A stretch of 64,000 bases of DNA from CBDIHP01 sp965279195 (lineage in GTDB: Bacteria > Planctomycetota > Planctomycetia > Isosphaerales > Isosphaeraceae), in contig CBDIHP010000042.1 of NCBI GenBank assembly GCA_965279195.1, positions 186,001-250,000 on the forward strand. The letters are read 5' to 3'. The translations under genes and the position numbers were made by a program. The notes under the pieces were generated by a model. It was not told the origin of the DNA and ran no database searches. It saw only the letters and a list, made by a program, of their open reading frames with translations. The first letter of the stretch is position 1. Each line of letters opens with the position of its first letter. This document shows positions 17,764-27,000 of this stretch, piece by piece.

Positions 17764-18870
17764 GTGTCCCTGCTCAAGCGTATCCAGATCCGATCTTACG
17801 AGGTCGGCCTCCAGTTCCAGGATGGCGAGTTTCTCGGCCTGCTCGGGCCCGGCACCCACTGGGTGTTCGACCCGTTTCGCCGGAAGTCCGTGGACGTCGT
17901 CTCGCGGCGCGCACCGCGATTGCTCCACGAGAAGCTCGACCTGATCGCAGCGTCCGGCGTTCTCAAGTCCGAGGCGACCGTGGTCGACCTCAAGGACGAC
18001 CGCCGCGCCCTGGTCTGGATCGACGGCCGGTTCGCGACCGTGCTGGGGCCGGGCCTGCACGCCTTCTGGAACGGGTCCAAGGAGGTCCGCGTCGAGCTGG
18101 TGAACGCCGGCAAGGTGCGGTTCGAGCACGAGGATCTCAAGGTCATCGCCCGCGCGTCCGGCTCGAACATGCTCCTCGACGTCTGCAACGTCAAGCGCGA
18201 CGGCGCGGGCGTGGTCTACATCGACGGCCGCTACGTCGAGACCGTCGGGCCGGGCCTGCACGCCTTCTGGCGGGGTGCGTCGGACGCGACCGTCGTCGAG
18301 GTGGACCTCCGTGAGACGACCCTGGAAGTCGGCGGGCAGGACATCATGACGGCGGACAAGGTCACGCTGCGCGTCAACGCGCTCGTCACCTACCGCGTCA
18401 TCGACCCCCGCCGGGCCGTCTCGACGACCGAGGACCTCAAGCAGTCGCTCTACCGCGAGGCCCAGCTCGCCATCCGCGCGGTGGTCGGGGCCCGGGAGCT
18501 GGACGTCCTGCTCAACGAGAAGGACACCATCGCCTCCGAGGTCGCCGAGATCCTCCGGCGCCGGCAGGAGGAGCTGGGCGTCGAGATCCTCACGACCGGC
18601 CTGCGGGACGTGATCCTGCCCGGCGACATGAAGGAGCTGATGAACAAGGTCATCGAGGCCCGCAAGGCCGCCGAGGCCAACCTCGTCACCCGCCGCGAGG
18701 AGACCGCCGCCCTGCGGAGCCAGGCGAACACCGCGAAGCTCCTTGCCGACAACCCCGTCCTCATGCGGCTCCGCGAGCTGGAAGTCCTGGAGAAGGTCGC
18801 CGGAGGCGGCAAACTCAACGTCGTCCTCGGCGAGAAGGGCCTCGCCGATCGCATCGTGAACCTGATCTAG
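17764..18870 (+). CDS. SPFH/band-7 (slipin-like) protein
   Basis: A 368-residue protein of the stomatin/prohibitin/flotillin superfamily. Two N-terminal repeat-like segments share 'GLLGPGTHWVFDP', 'VLGPGLHAFWNG' and 'VGPGLHAFWRG'. The SPFH core follows (VDLRETTLEVGGQDIMTADKV, then VTYRVIDPRRAVST) and a coiled-coil tail (EVAEILRRRQEELGVEI, EARKAAEANLVTRREETAAL). The usual N-terminal membrane hairpin is not obvious. I chose GTG 17764 because GGGAGG lies at a proper distance; ATG 17704 would add 20 residues without a ribosome-binding site. SPFH proteins build membrane-associated scaffolds. It is followed by a very strong hairpin. Confidence 0.75.
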   Translation: MSLLKRIQIRSYEVGLQFQDGEFLGLLGPGTHWVFDPFRRKSVDVVSRRAPRLLHEKLDLIAASGVLKSEATVVDLKDDRRALVWIDGRFATVLGPGLHAFWNGSKEVRVELVNAGKVRFEHEDLKVIARASGSNMLLDVCNVKRDGAGVVYIDGRYVETVGPGLHAFWRGASDATVVEVDLRETTLEVGGQDIMTADKVTLRVNALVTYRVIDPRRAVSTTEDLKQSLYREAQLAIRAVVGARELDVLLNEKDTIASEVAEILRRRQEELGVEILTTGLRDVILPGDMKELMNKVIEARKAAEANLVTRREETAALRSQANTAKLLADNPVLMRLRELEVLEKVAGGGKLNVVLGEKGLADRIVNLI

Positions 18871-18874
18871 TCGG

Positions 18875-18997
18875 GTGGGCACCGCCCACCGCAACAGACG
18901 CCCGCATGAACATGCCAAGGAGCATGTTCATGCGGGCGTGTTGCTTGGGTTTGATGCGTCACGGAACGGCCGATGTTGCGGTGGGCCGTGCCCAACC
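18875..18997. repeat. palindromic intergenic element with terminal inverted repeats and 18-bp hairpin
   Basis: The ends are near-perfect inverted repeats: GGTGGGCACCGCCCACCGCA at the left, against GGTTGGGCACGGCCCACCGC when the right end is read on the other strand. Inside is a perfect 18-bp stem with a 6-nt CAAGGA loop (18898-18939), extended by GCAAC/GTTGC after a small bulge. It sits between the convergent SPFH and PQQ genes. It could serve as a terminator, but its structure is that of a small mobile or REPIN-type element. Confidence 0.6.
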
Positions 18998-20226
18998 TAC
19001 CGGGGCCCAATGACCATGATGCCGTGGATGCCGGGCTTGTCCTTCTGGGCGTCGTAGTCGAATTGGGGGCGGATCGGGACGTAAAGGCGTTTGCCGTCGG
19101 TGATCGGGGCCTCGACCTGCTCGCCATCGTTCCGGGGGCGGTATCGCCACCGGAGGCGGCCGTCGCTGCGGTTGAGGGCGTAGAGGTAGCCGTCATCGGA
19201 GCCGAAGTAAACGGCCGTCGCGTCGACGATCGGGGCTCCGCTGAGGAAATAATGCTTGTTGTCGGGGCGGCGTGGGGTCTCGTATTCCCAGATTTGCTTG
19301 CCTGTTTTCGCGTCGATCCGGTAGCAGAAACCGTCGCTAGCCGCGCCGAAGATCGAGCCGTCTATGTAGGCGAGGTCGCCGTCGGCCCGCCAGCGGGTCT
19401 TGAAGCTCCAGGCGGGTTTGCCCGTGGCGACGTCGATGGCGTGGATCGAGCGATCCTGGCTGCCGACGAAGACCTTCCCGTCGGCCACGGTCGTCCCCGA
19501 ACCGATCCACCCTTTCGTCTGGTAAGACCAGACCGTCTTGCCGGTCGCGAGGTCGAGGGCGATGACCCGGCACTGGTCGAAGATCGGCAGGTAGGCTCGC
19601 GTGCCGTCGCTGGAGGCCGAGCCCGGCCTGGCGCGGTTCTGTCCGATCCGGGCCTTGGCGCCGTCGAAGCCTTTCGGGTCGGGAGGCGCGTCCTTGACGA
19701 TGTCGACCTTCCAGAGTTCCTTCCCCGACTTCGCATCCAACGCATAGGCGAATCCGTCGTCGCCCCCGACGATCAGCTTGCCCGCAACCACGAGGGGCGT
19801 GCCCCCGGCCCCTCCGTCGATCGTGAAACTCCAGGCATCCTTGCCGTCCTCGGCGCGACAGGCGGTCACGCCTCGATTGGAGGCAAGGTAAACCAGCCCG
19901 TCGACGACCGTCGGGGCCATGTAAACATCCCAGTCCGGGACCTCCTTGATCCAGATCTCCACGCCGTCACTGAGTCGGAAGGCCGCGACCGCCCCCTGGC
20001 GATTCCCCGCGATCAGGCGGTCTCCGGCGATGACGGCTTGCCCTGCACTCTTCTTGAGGTCGAGCCCCCACTCGGTGATCGGGGCGTCGGGGAGTTTCGC
20101 GTCGGGATAGGCACCGGCCCGCGCGGGCCCGCCCCGGGCGTGGCCGTCGTCGGCCGGTGAGGGCGACGGCCACGCGATCGCGAGTGCAGCCACGATGTAG
20201 ATCTTCAGGGGGGGATGAAGAGGCAT
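18997..20226 (-). CDS. secreted PQQ-binding-like beta-propeller protein
   Basis: A 409-residue protein with a signal peptide (IYIVAALAIAWPSPSPADDG). At least six BamB/PQQ-type blades share the tryptophan signature: GKDAWSFTIDGG, GKELWKVDI, GKTVWSYQTKG, GKPAWSFKTRW, GKQIWEYETP and GRLRWRYRPRN. Start ATG 20226 follows CGGAGGA. No enzyme motif is visible. The fold is a protein- or cofactor-binding propeller placed in the periplasm or on the cell surface. The next gene upstream on the same strand is an M20 amidohydrolase, but a palindromic element separates them. Confidence 0.75.
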   Translation of the reverse strand: MPLHPPLKIYIVAALAIAWPSPSPADDGHARGGPARAGAYPDAKLPDAPITEWGLDLKKSAGQAVIAGDRLIAGNRQGAVAAFRLSDGVEIWIKEVPDWDVYMAPTVVDGLVYLASNRGVTACRAEDGKDAWSFTIDGGAGGTPLVVAGKLIVGGDDGFAYALDAKSGKELWKVDIVKDAPPDPKGFDGAKARIGQNRARPGSASSDGTRAYLPIFDQCRVIALDLATGKTVWSYQTKGWIGSGTTVADGKVFVGSQDRSIHAIDVATGKPAWSFKTRWRADGDLAYIDGSIFGAASDGFCYRIDAKTGKQIWEYETPRRPDNKHYFLSGAPIVDATAVYFGSDDGYLYALNRSDGRLRWRYRPRNDGEQVEAPITDGKRLYVPIRPQFDYDAQKDKPGIHGIMVIGPR

Positions 20227-20236
20227 CTCGTCCTCC

Positions 20237-20309
20237 GTAGGGTCCGCTATTGCAGGCCAAATTTGCATTGGTTCACATGAGCGAATCGGTCCGAAGTAGC
20301 GGACCCTAC
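20237..20309. repeat. 73-bp element bounded by 12-bp inverted repeats
   Basis: GTAGGGTCCGCT (20237-20248) and AGCGGACCCTAC (20298-20309) are perfect inverted repeats around a 49-bp centre that is more AT-rich. The element occupies the space between the amidohydrolase stop and the PQQ gene start, and its right arm overlaps the last codons of the amidohydrolase gene. Confidence 0.55.
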
Positions 20310-21586
20310 CTGGCCAATCCGACGACGGCACTGGTCATGGCGCGGATGCCGTTGCGGATGCTGGGCTCGGCGTCGGGGTAGTAGAAGGGGGAGTGGAGCG
20401 AGGGCATGCCCTCGCCGGCGGCCTTGGCCTTGTCGAGGCGTTCCGGGGCGATGGTGCCGAGGCGGAACATGAAGATCGGGACGCCCCCCTGCTCGAACAG
20501 GCCGAAGTCCTCGGCCCCCATCGTGGGCTCGACCTCGACGAGATTCGCTTCGCCGAGAGCCTTCTTGAGGATCGGGACGACCTTCGCGACCAGGCCCGGG
20601 TTGTTGATCGTCGGCGGGGTGCCGTCGCTGATCGTGATCGTCGGCGCGGGGGCCTTGTGGGCGACGGCCAGGGCCTTCGCCCGGCGCTCGATGCCTTCCA
20701 GGAGCTGCGCCCGCACGGGTTCCGAGAACGATCGCAGTGTGAGCTGCAACTGGACCCTGTCGGAGATGATGTTGTGCTTGGTCCCGCCGTGGATCGAGCC
20801 GACGGTCACCACCGCCGGGTGGATCGGGTTGACCTCGCGGGCGACGATGGTCTGGAGGTCGAGCACCAGGAGCGACGACAGCACGATCGGGTCGACCGTG
20901 TTGTGCGGCATCGCGCCGTGGCCCCCCTTGCCCCGGACGATCACGTCCACCGACGTCGAACTGGCCATCGCCGGGCCGGAGGTGTAGGCGATCTTGCCGA
21001 CTTCCAGGTCGTGCGAGACGTGGAGCGCCAGGGCGTAATCCGGCCTGGGGAACCGGGTGTACAGCCCGTCGGCCAGCATCTCCTTGGCGCCGCCGATCTT
21101 CTCCTCGGCCGGCTGGCCGATCAGGACGACGGTCCCTTTCCACTGATCCTTGTGGGCCGAGAGCCAGCGGGCGACGCCGACGAGGCAGGTCATGTGGATG
21201 TCGTGCCCGCAGGCGTGCATCACGCCGACGGTCTTGCCCTCGTCGTCGACCGTCTGCACCTTGCTGGCGAAGGGCAACGGCGTGGCCTCGGTGACCGGCA
21301 ACGCATCCAGATCCGAGCGGACGAGGATCGTCGGACCCTTGCCGTTCTTGATGACCCCGACCACCCCGAGCCTCCCGACCCCCGTCGTCACCTCCGCCCC
21401 GGCCTTCCTCAGCTCCTCGGCGATCGTCTTCGACGTCTCCTTCTCCTTGAATGATAGCTCCGGGTGCGTGTGCAGGTGCTTGTAGAGCCCGAGCAGCTCG
21501 GGCACCTGCGCATCGTACCAGTCGTCGGCGAGGGAGACGCTGGGGACGAGAGCGATCGCGACAGCGAGGATCAACCGGCGGGTCAT
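20306..21586 (-). CDS. M20 family amidohydrolase (hippurate hydrolase/IAA-amino acid hydrolase-like), secreted
   Basis: The 426-residue product starts at ATG 21586 with a signal peptide (LILAVAIALVPSVSLADD). M20D signatures are clear: LHTHPELSFKE, RSDLDALPVTE, GVMHACGHDIHM (metal-binding His/Cys-Gly-His-Asp), GQPAEEKIGGAK (Glu ligand), GKGGHGAMPHNTVDP and a late PTMGAEDFGLF. The family uses one or two metal ions to split amide bonds of N-acyl amino acids. The signal peptide indicates action outside the cytoplasm, unlike many cytosolic relatives. Several hairpins lie upstream. Confidence 0.88.
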   Translation of the reverse strand: MTRRLILAVAIALVPSVSLADDWYDAQVPELLGLYKHLHTHPELSFKEKETSKTIAEELRKAGAEVTTGVGRLGVVGVIKNGKGPTILVRSDLDALPVTEATPLPFASKVQTVDDEGKTVGVMHACGHDIHMTCLVGVARWLSAHKDQWKGTVVLIGQPAEEKIGGAKEMLADGLYTRFPRPDYALALHVSHDLEVGKIAYTSGPAMASSTSVDVIVRGKGGHGAMPHNTVDPIVLSSLLVLDLQTIVAREVNPIHPAVVTVGSIHGGTKHNIISDRVQLQLTLRSFSEPVRAQLLEGIERRAKALAVAHKAPAPTITISDGTPPTINNPGLVAKVVPILKKALGEANLVEVEPTMGAEDFGLFEQGGVPIFMFRLGTIAPERLDKAKAAGEGMPSLHSPFYYPDAEPSIRNGIRAMTSAVVGLAR

Positions 21587-21648
21587 TCGGATACCTTCCC
21601 TTGTTCGAGCGATGATGCGATTCTCACGCCGGGCGGGTCGGTCGAATG

Positions 21649-21823
21649 CGCTGGGCGCGGGTCTCCAGACCCCGCCCCAACCGTCGATGCGCCGAACCAG
21701 CGAACCCGGTCTCCAGACCGGTACCTTTTGCCTGGGAAGAAACGGGTCTGGGGACCCGGTTCGGTGGACTGCTTCGACGGATGCCAGAGCGGGGTCTGGA
21801 GACCCTCGCCCAGCGCTCGCGAT
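21649..21823. repeat. about 170-bp palindromic element (GGTCT-NN-AGACC hairpins, inverted ends)
   Basis: Four hairpins share the core GGTC...GACC: GGGTCT-CC-AGACCC (21659-21672), CCGGTCT-CC-AGACCGG (21706-21721), CGGGTC-TGGG-GACCCG (21743-21758) and GGGTCT-GG-AGACCC (21792-21805). The outer copies and their flanks (GCGCTGGGCG...) face each other as long inverted repeats. The whole has the shape of a non-autonomous mobile element or REPIN. Confidence 0.65.
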
Positions 21824-21857
21824 CGGCACTCAACACAGGTGCCGAGGTCGAGGCTCG

Positions 21858-22178
21858 TCAATCCAGCCCGTGCTGCTTGTTGAAGGCGATGGCCTTGGCC
21901 TGCTCGGCCTCGGGGATCTTGCCGCAGCGCTGGTAGATCACGGACAGGGCGGTGTAGCTGAAGGTGTCGTCGGGTTCGAGCTCGACGACCTTCTTGGCGT
22001 GGAGGATCGCCTTGTCGACCTCGGCGAGGTCGGCGTAGAGCTTGGCGAGCATGCCGTGGGCGATGGCGAGGTTCTCGTCGACGACGAGCGACTCTTCGAG
22101 CTTGGCGATGGCGGCCGGCTTGTTGCCCGCGTCGCGGAGGTCCGTGGCCTGGTCGTACAACTCGATCGCGGTGGGCAT
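21858..22178 (-). CDS. small TPR protein
   Basis: A 106-residue cytosolic protein made of about three tetratricopeptide repeats, with typical spacing of Gly/Ala/Pro residues (MPTAIELYDQATDLRDAGN; NLAIAHGMLAKLYADLAEVD; DDTFSYTALSVIYQRCGKIPEAE). TPR arrays bind other proteins, but the partner is unknown. It is divergent from the aldo/keto reductase, with about 145 bp between the two starts that should hold both promoters. Confidence 0.75.
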   Translation of the reverse strand: MPTAIELYDQATDLRDAGNKPAAIAKLEESLVVDENLAIAHGMLAKLYADLAEVDKAILHAKKVVELEPDDTFSYTALSVIYQRCGKIPEAEQAKAIAFNKQHGLD

Positions 22179-22322
22179 CGGGGCAGACTCGTTCGGGGAG
22201 TTGAGGGAGCTTTCGTGCGGCAGGTCACGGTTGTCGCCGCGTCGGGAAGACGTCATTGTAGTCCGTCGGCGACGGGGCCTGCCAGACCCGAGGCCTCGCC
22301 CGGAACCCACCCAGGATCGACG

Positions 22323-23342
22323 ATGCGGTACAACAAACTCGGCCCCAGCGGCCTGCTCGTCAGCGAACTCTGCCTCGGCACCATGACCTTCGGCGAGGGC
22401 TGGGGATTCGGCGGGATCGACGAACCCCAGGCCGATGCGATCCTCGGCGCGGCGCTCGACGCCGGCATCAACTTCGTCGACACGGCCGACGTCTACAGCG
22501 AGGGCAACAGCGAGACCCTCCTCGGCAAGGCGCTGCACGGCGGGCGCCGGGACAGGGTCGTCCTCGCCACCAAGGCGTTCGGCAAGATGGGCACCGGCCC
22601 GAACGACTGCGGCCTCAGCCGCTACCACCTCGTCCGCGCCTGCGAGGACTCCCTCCGCCGCCTCGGCACCGACCGCATCGACCTCTATCAGATCCACGGC
22701 TTCGACCGGCTGACACCGATCGAGGAAGTCCTGCGGGCGCTCGACCACCTCGTGCAGTCGGGCAAGGTGCTCTACGTCGGCATGTGCAACCTCGCGGCCT
22801 GGCAGCTCGCGACCATGCTGGGCGTGTCCTCCCGGTTCGGCCTGAGCCGGTTCGTCAGCGCCCAGATGTATTACAGCCTCGTCGGCCGCGACATCGAGCA
22901 CGAGGTCGTGCCCCTCTGCCAGCACGAGGGGCTGGGCATCCTCCCCTGGAGCCCCCTGGCCGGCGGGTTCCTGACCGGCAAGTATCGCCGCGAGCAGGAG
23001 GCGTTTCCCGAGGGCAGCCGCTACGCCACCAGCCGGTTCGGCGCCTTCCCGCCCGTCGATCGCGAGAACGGCTTCGACGCCGTGGATACCATCGTCGAGA
23101 TCGCCGGGAAGCTCGGCACCGAGCCGACCACCGTCGCGATCAAGTGGTTGCTGACCCGCCCGGCGGTCACCTCGGTGATCATCGGGATCAAGCGCCTGGA
23201 ACAGATGGCCGCGAACGTCGCGTCGACCACGATGGAGATCCCCGCCGAGGATCTCGACCGGCTCAACAGCCTGACCGCCCCGCCCTCGCTCTACCCCAAC
23301 TGGATGATCCAGCGCCAGGCGAACACGTCGGGCCGCAAGTGA
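22323..23342 (+). CDS. aldo/keto reductase
   Basis: A 339-residue NADPH-dependent oxidoreductase of the YghZ/PdxI-like aldo/keto reductase group. The catalytic tetrad is present: Asp53 (FVDTADVYSEG), Tyr58, Lys84 (LATKAFG) and His125 (YQIHGFD). Cofactor-binding motifs follow (LPWSPLAGGFLTGKY; TSVIIGIKRLEQM). The length is typical. The substrate cannot be derived from the sequence. Confidence 0.88.
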   Translation: MRYNKLGPSGLLVSELCLGTMTFGEGWGFGGIDEPQADAILGAALDAGINFVDTADVYSEGNSETLLGKALHGGRRDRVVLATKAFGKMGTGPNDCGLSRYHLVRACEDSLRRLGTDRIDLYQIHGFDRLTPIEEVLRALDHLVQSGKVLYVGMCNLAAWQLATMLGVSSRFGLSRFVSAQMYYSLVGRDIEHEVVPLCQHEGLGILPWSPLAGGFLTGKYRREQEAFPEGSRYATSRFGAFPPVDRENGFDAVDTIVEIAGKLGTEPTTVAIKWLLTRPAVTSVIIGIKRLEQMAANVASTTMEIPAEDLDRLNSLTAPPSLYPNWMIQRQANTSGRK

Positions 23343-23444
23343 TCCGGGACAAATTCTCCGGGGACCTGTCCCGGAACTCGCCCGGTTGGGTCATCTGTCC
23401 TTAACCACCCGCGACGTCACGGGTGGATCCCTCCTGGAGGTCCG

Positions 23445-24044
23445 ATGACAGAGGCCGGCACCGGGTCGAGTTCCGGCATCGACTTCGACCGCCACGCCGA
23501 TCGGCTGAGGCGGACGATCCGCCTGCGCCTCGACCGGCGTCTCGTCGGGGTGATCGATTCGGCGTACGTGCTCGATCGCGTCCGCGCGGAGGCGACGCGG
23601 CGGGAACCCGAGCGGGCGGGATCCGACCAGAACGGCCCGTTCCTCTGGCTCCGGCGGCTCACGGGGGAGGTGCTCCGCGAGATCCACCTGGAGGAGCTGG
23701 GCGAGGTCGGCCGGGGGGACGTCACCCTCCTGCGCGGGGCCTTGCCCGAGGCGAGTTCGGCCTCGCTGGCGACCCAGTTGCTCGGCAAGGGGGCCGGCGC
23801 CGCCGGGGACCACGAGGCGGCCCGGGCGAACCTCAAGTTGCAGCTCCAGGAGCTGCTCAATGCCATGGACCCGATGGACCGCGAGGCCCTGACCCTGAGG
23901 CACTGCGAGCAGCTCTCCAGCGACGAGGCGGCGGCCGTCCTGGGGATCTCCATCCCCCAGGCGAGCGAGGCCTACATCCGCGCTTTGAGGCGGATCGGCG
24001 CGATCCTGACCCCACAATCGATCAAGCGGGGCGGTCGCCCCTGA
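23445..24044 (+). CDS. RNA polymerase ECF-type sigma factor, planctomycete subgroup
   Basis: The 199-residue product has a region 2-like N-terminal half (FLWLRRLTGEVLREIHLEEL) and a clear region 4 helix-turn-helix (MDREALTLRHCEQLSSDEAAAVLGIS, IPQASEAYIRALRRI). It lies 21 bp before a giant Ser/Thr kinase gene on the same strand. This pairing is known from planctomycetes, where the kinase is thought to tune the sigma factor by phosphorylation. No anti-sigma factor is present. Start ATG 23445 follows GGAGG. Confidence 0.85.
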   Translation: MTEAGTGSSSGIDFDRHADRLRRTIRLRLDRRLVGVIDSAYVLDRVRAEATRREPERAGSDQNGPFLWLRRLTGEVLREIHLEELGEVGRGDVTLLRGALPEASSASLATQLLGKGAGAAGDHEAARANLKLQLQELLNAMDPMDREALTLRHCEQLSSDEAAAVLGISIPQASEAYIRALRRIGAILTPQSIKRGGRP

Positions 24045-24065
24045 CCCGCCCCGACGAGGCCCCCC

Positions 24066-27000
24066 ATGTCCACCTCCCCCAGCGACCGGATCCCCATCGA
24101 CGACCTCGCCGAGGCCTTCCTCGCCAGGCGACGCGCGGGCGAGCCGGTCACGCCCGAGGAGTTCGCCGCCTCGAACCCCGACCTCGCCGAGGAGATCCTC
24201 GCCCTCTTCCCCGCGCTCGTGATGATGGAGGAACTCGGCAACGACTCGGGCGACCGCACGGCGACGGTCGCGGGGTCGTCGGGGAGCCTGCCGGCGGGCT
24301 TGCCGGTTCAGCGGCTGGGGGAATACCGCCTGCTGCGCGAGGTCGGACGCGGCGGGATGGGGATCGTCTACGAGGCCGAGCAGGAGAGCCTCGGGCGGCG
24401 CGTGGCGCTCAAGGTCTTGCCCGCCGGCGCCCTGGCCGACCCCAAGCAGGTCCGGCGGTTCACCCGCGAGGCGCGATCCGCCGCCAAGCTGCACCACACC
24501 AACATTGTCCCCGTGTTCGGCGTCGGCGAGTGCGACGGCACCCATTTTTATGTGATGCAATTCATCCAGGGCCAGGGGCTCGATTCGGTCCTCGACGAGC
24601 TGAAGCGGCTCCGCGGCCTGCGGGGCAACGGCGCCCGGACCCAGACCCGGCGCGAGGCCGGCGAGATCGCGCTCTCGCTCGCGTCCGGGCGGTTCGTCGA
24701 TGCCGAGGCCCCCACCGTCCCCTCGGGCGGGCTCTCGGCGATCCGGTCGGGCAACATGTCGGGCTCGGCCACGGACGTCTCGACGCTCACCGAGACCGAC
24801 CGCCGTTTCGCCCAGGGGGTCGCGAAGCTCGGCGTCCAGGTGGCCGACGCCCTGGCCCACGCCCACGGGCAGGGGATCCTGCACCGCGATATCAAGCCCT
24901 CGAACCTCCTGCTCGATCGCGAGGGGAACGTCTGGGTCGCCGACTTCGGCCTGGCGAAGGCCGTCGGGGCGGACGACCTGACGCACACCGGCGACATCAT
25001 CGGCACCGTCCGCTACATGGCCCCCGAGCGGTTCCGGGGCGAGGCCGATGCCCGTTCGGATGTCTATGCCCTCGGGCTCACTCTCTATGAGCTCCTGGCC
25101 CTCCGCCCGGCGTTCGACGAGGGCGACCGCGCCAGCCTGATCCGTCAGGTCACCCAGGAGACGCCGCCGAGGCTCCGACGCATCAATCGCGCGGTGCCGC
25201 TCGACCTCGAGACCATCATCCACAAGGCGATGGCCCGCGAGCCCGAGGGGCGTTACCGCTCGTCGCAGGACCTCGCCGAGGACCTCAAGCGGTTCCTCGA
25301 CGGGCGGCCGATTCTTGCGCGCCGGGTGTCGACCGGGGAGCGGCTCTACCGCTGGAGTCGTCGCAACCCCGCGTTGGCCGCCGCGATGGGGGCGGTCGCC
25401 CTGCTCCTGGTCGCCACGACCATCGCCGCCGTGATCGGCATGGGATTTTACCGGCACCAGGCCGAGATGGCGGACCTGGCCCGCCGCGAGTCGGACCTGC
25501 TGCGCGGCGAGGCCGAGCGTTCCCGCCGCGAGGCCGATACCCGCCGCGTCGAAGCCGAGGCCGAGCGGCAGCGGGCCGAGTCGAACCTGGCGGAGTCTCG
25601 CGAGAACCTCGCCCTGGCCCGCAAGGCGGTGGACGACTCGTTCACGAAGATCAGCGAGAGCAGCCTGCTCAACGTCCCTGGCCTGCGGCCGCTCCGGAAG
25701 GAACTCCTCGAATCGTCGCTGGGGTTCTATGAAGAGTTCTCCAAGCGTGCTCGGGGGACCGACCCGACCGTCGTCGCCGACCTCGCCGGCGCGCGGTACC
25801 GCGTCGGACGAATCCAGTCGGAGTTGGGGGTCCTGATCGAAGCCAGGGCCAATTATCAGGAATCTCTGGCCCTTTTCGAGCGGGCCCTCGGGGCGAAGGC
25901 CGCCGCGCCGTCAGCTCTCCGCGAACTCGGCGAGGTCTGGCACCGGCTCGGGGACCTGGACGCGTTGAATGGCCGCACCGGCCCGGCCCTCCCGGCGTAC
26001 CTTCACGCCGTCTCGATCCGCGAACGCCTGGCCCGGTCCGGCCCCCGATCGTCGCGGGATCGCCTCGACCTGTCCAGGTCGCTCAACGGGGTCGCGATCT
26101 CGACGGCCGACCGCGAACAGCAACGCGATGCCTATCGGAGGTCTCTCGCTCTCCGCCTGGAGACGGCGAAAGATCTCACCGACGACCCCGATCTGCTCCA
26201 CGGCCTGAGCGAGTCGTTCCTCAATTGCAGTGTGATCATCCGGGACGCAGGCTATGGCGAGGAGGCGCTGGAACTCGCCAGGCGGGGTCTGGACTACGGC
26301 CACGCCGGCCTCGCCCGACGGCCGCACGACATCGAATTCACGATGGACCTCGGGGGGCTCTACGGCCAGATCGCCGGCTACTGCTGGAACCTCGGGCGGG
26401 AGCGCGAGGCGCTCGAGCTCTCGGCGGAAGGGATCGGATTCGAGGTCGACGCGGTGGCGAAGAATCCGGAAGTCCCCGGATTCCGGTCGTACCTGGCGGA
26501 TGTCCTGATCAAACGCCTGAATTTCCTCCGACCCCGGAGGCAGGCGGCGCCCGAGGCGGATCCGACCCGCCGGGCGGATCTCCTCGCGATCTTCGAGACG
26601 ATCGTCTGGCTCCATGAGTCCGCGCCCCAGCCCACGAAGGACGGCCTGGCGCTGGCGGCGGCGGCGCACCTCCACCGGGCGGTCCTGCTCGCCGGAGTCG
26701 GGGCGCCTGCCTCGCCCGATGCCTGGTCGACGGAAGCGAAGGAGGAGAGGGTTCTCGGCTTCGTGGACCTGGATCGGGCCAAATCCAGGGGCATGTCGGA
26801 GGCCGAATTCGCCAGGGCGTATCCCGAACTCCGGGACCTCCTGGAGGGCACCCGACCCGAGAAAAAACGGTCGGGCGGTCGCGTGCCCGGGCCACCCACG
26901 TCGTGGCCGGTGCCCAGGAAAAGCGGCACCTCGCCCCTGGCGATTCCCGGCCGATTCGAGGAGGACCGCTCCTGCGCCGAACTCGTGATCGCGATCCTGC

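Noticed and set aside
10741..21823. CRISPR array
   Set aside because: The palindromes lack regular direct repeats with unique spacers of equal length, and no cas genes are present.
23391..25457. 688-codon minus-strand frame opposite the sigma factor and kinase
   Set aside because: It has no recognisable domain, and the plus strand has clear kinase and sigma motifs over the same bases.
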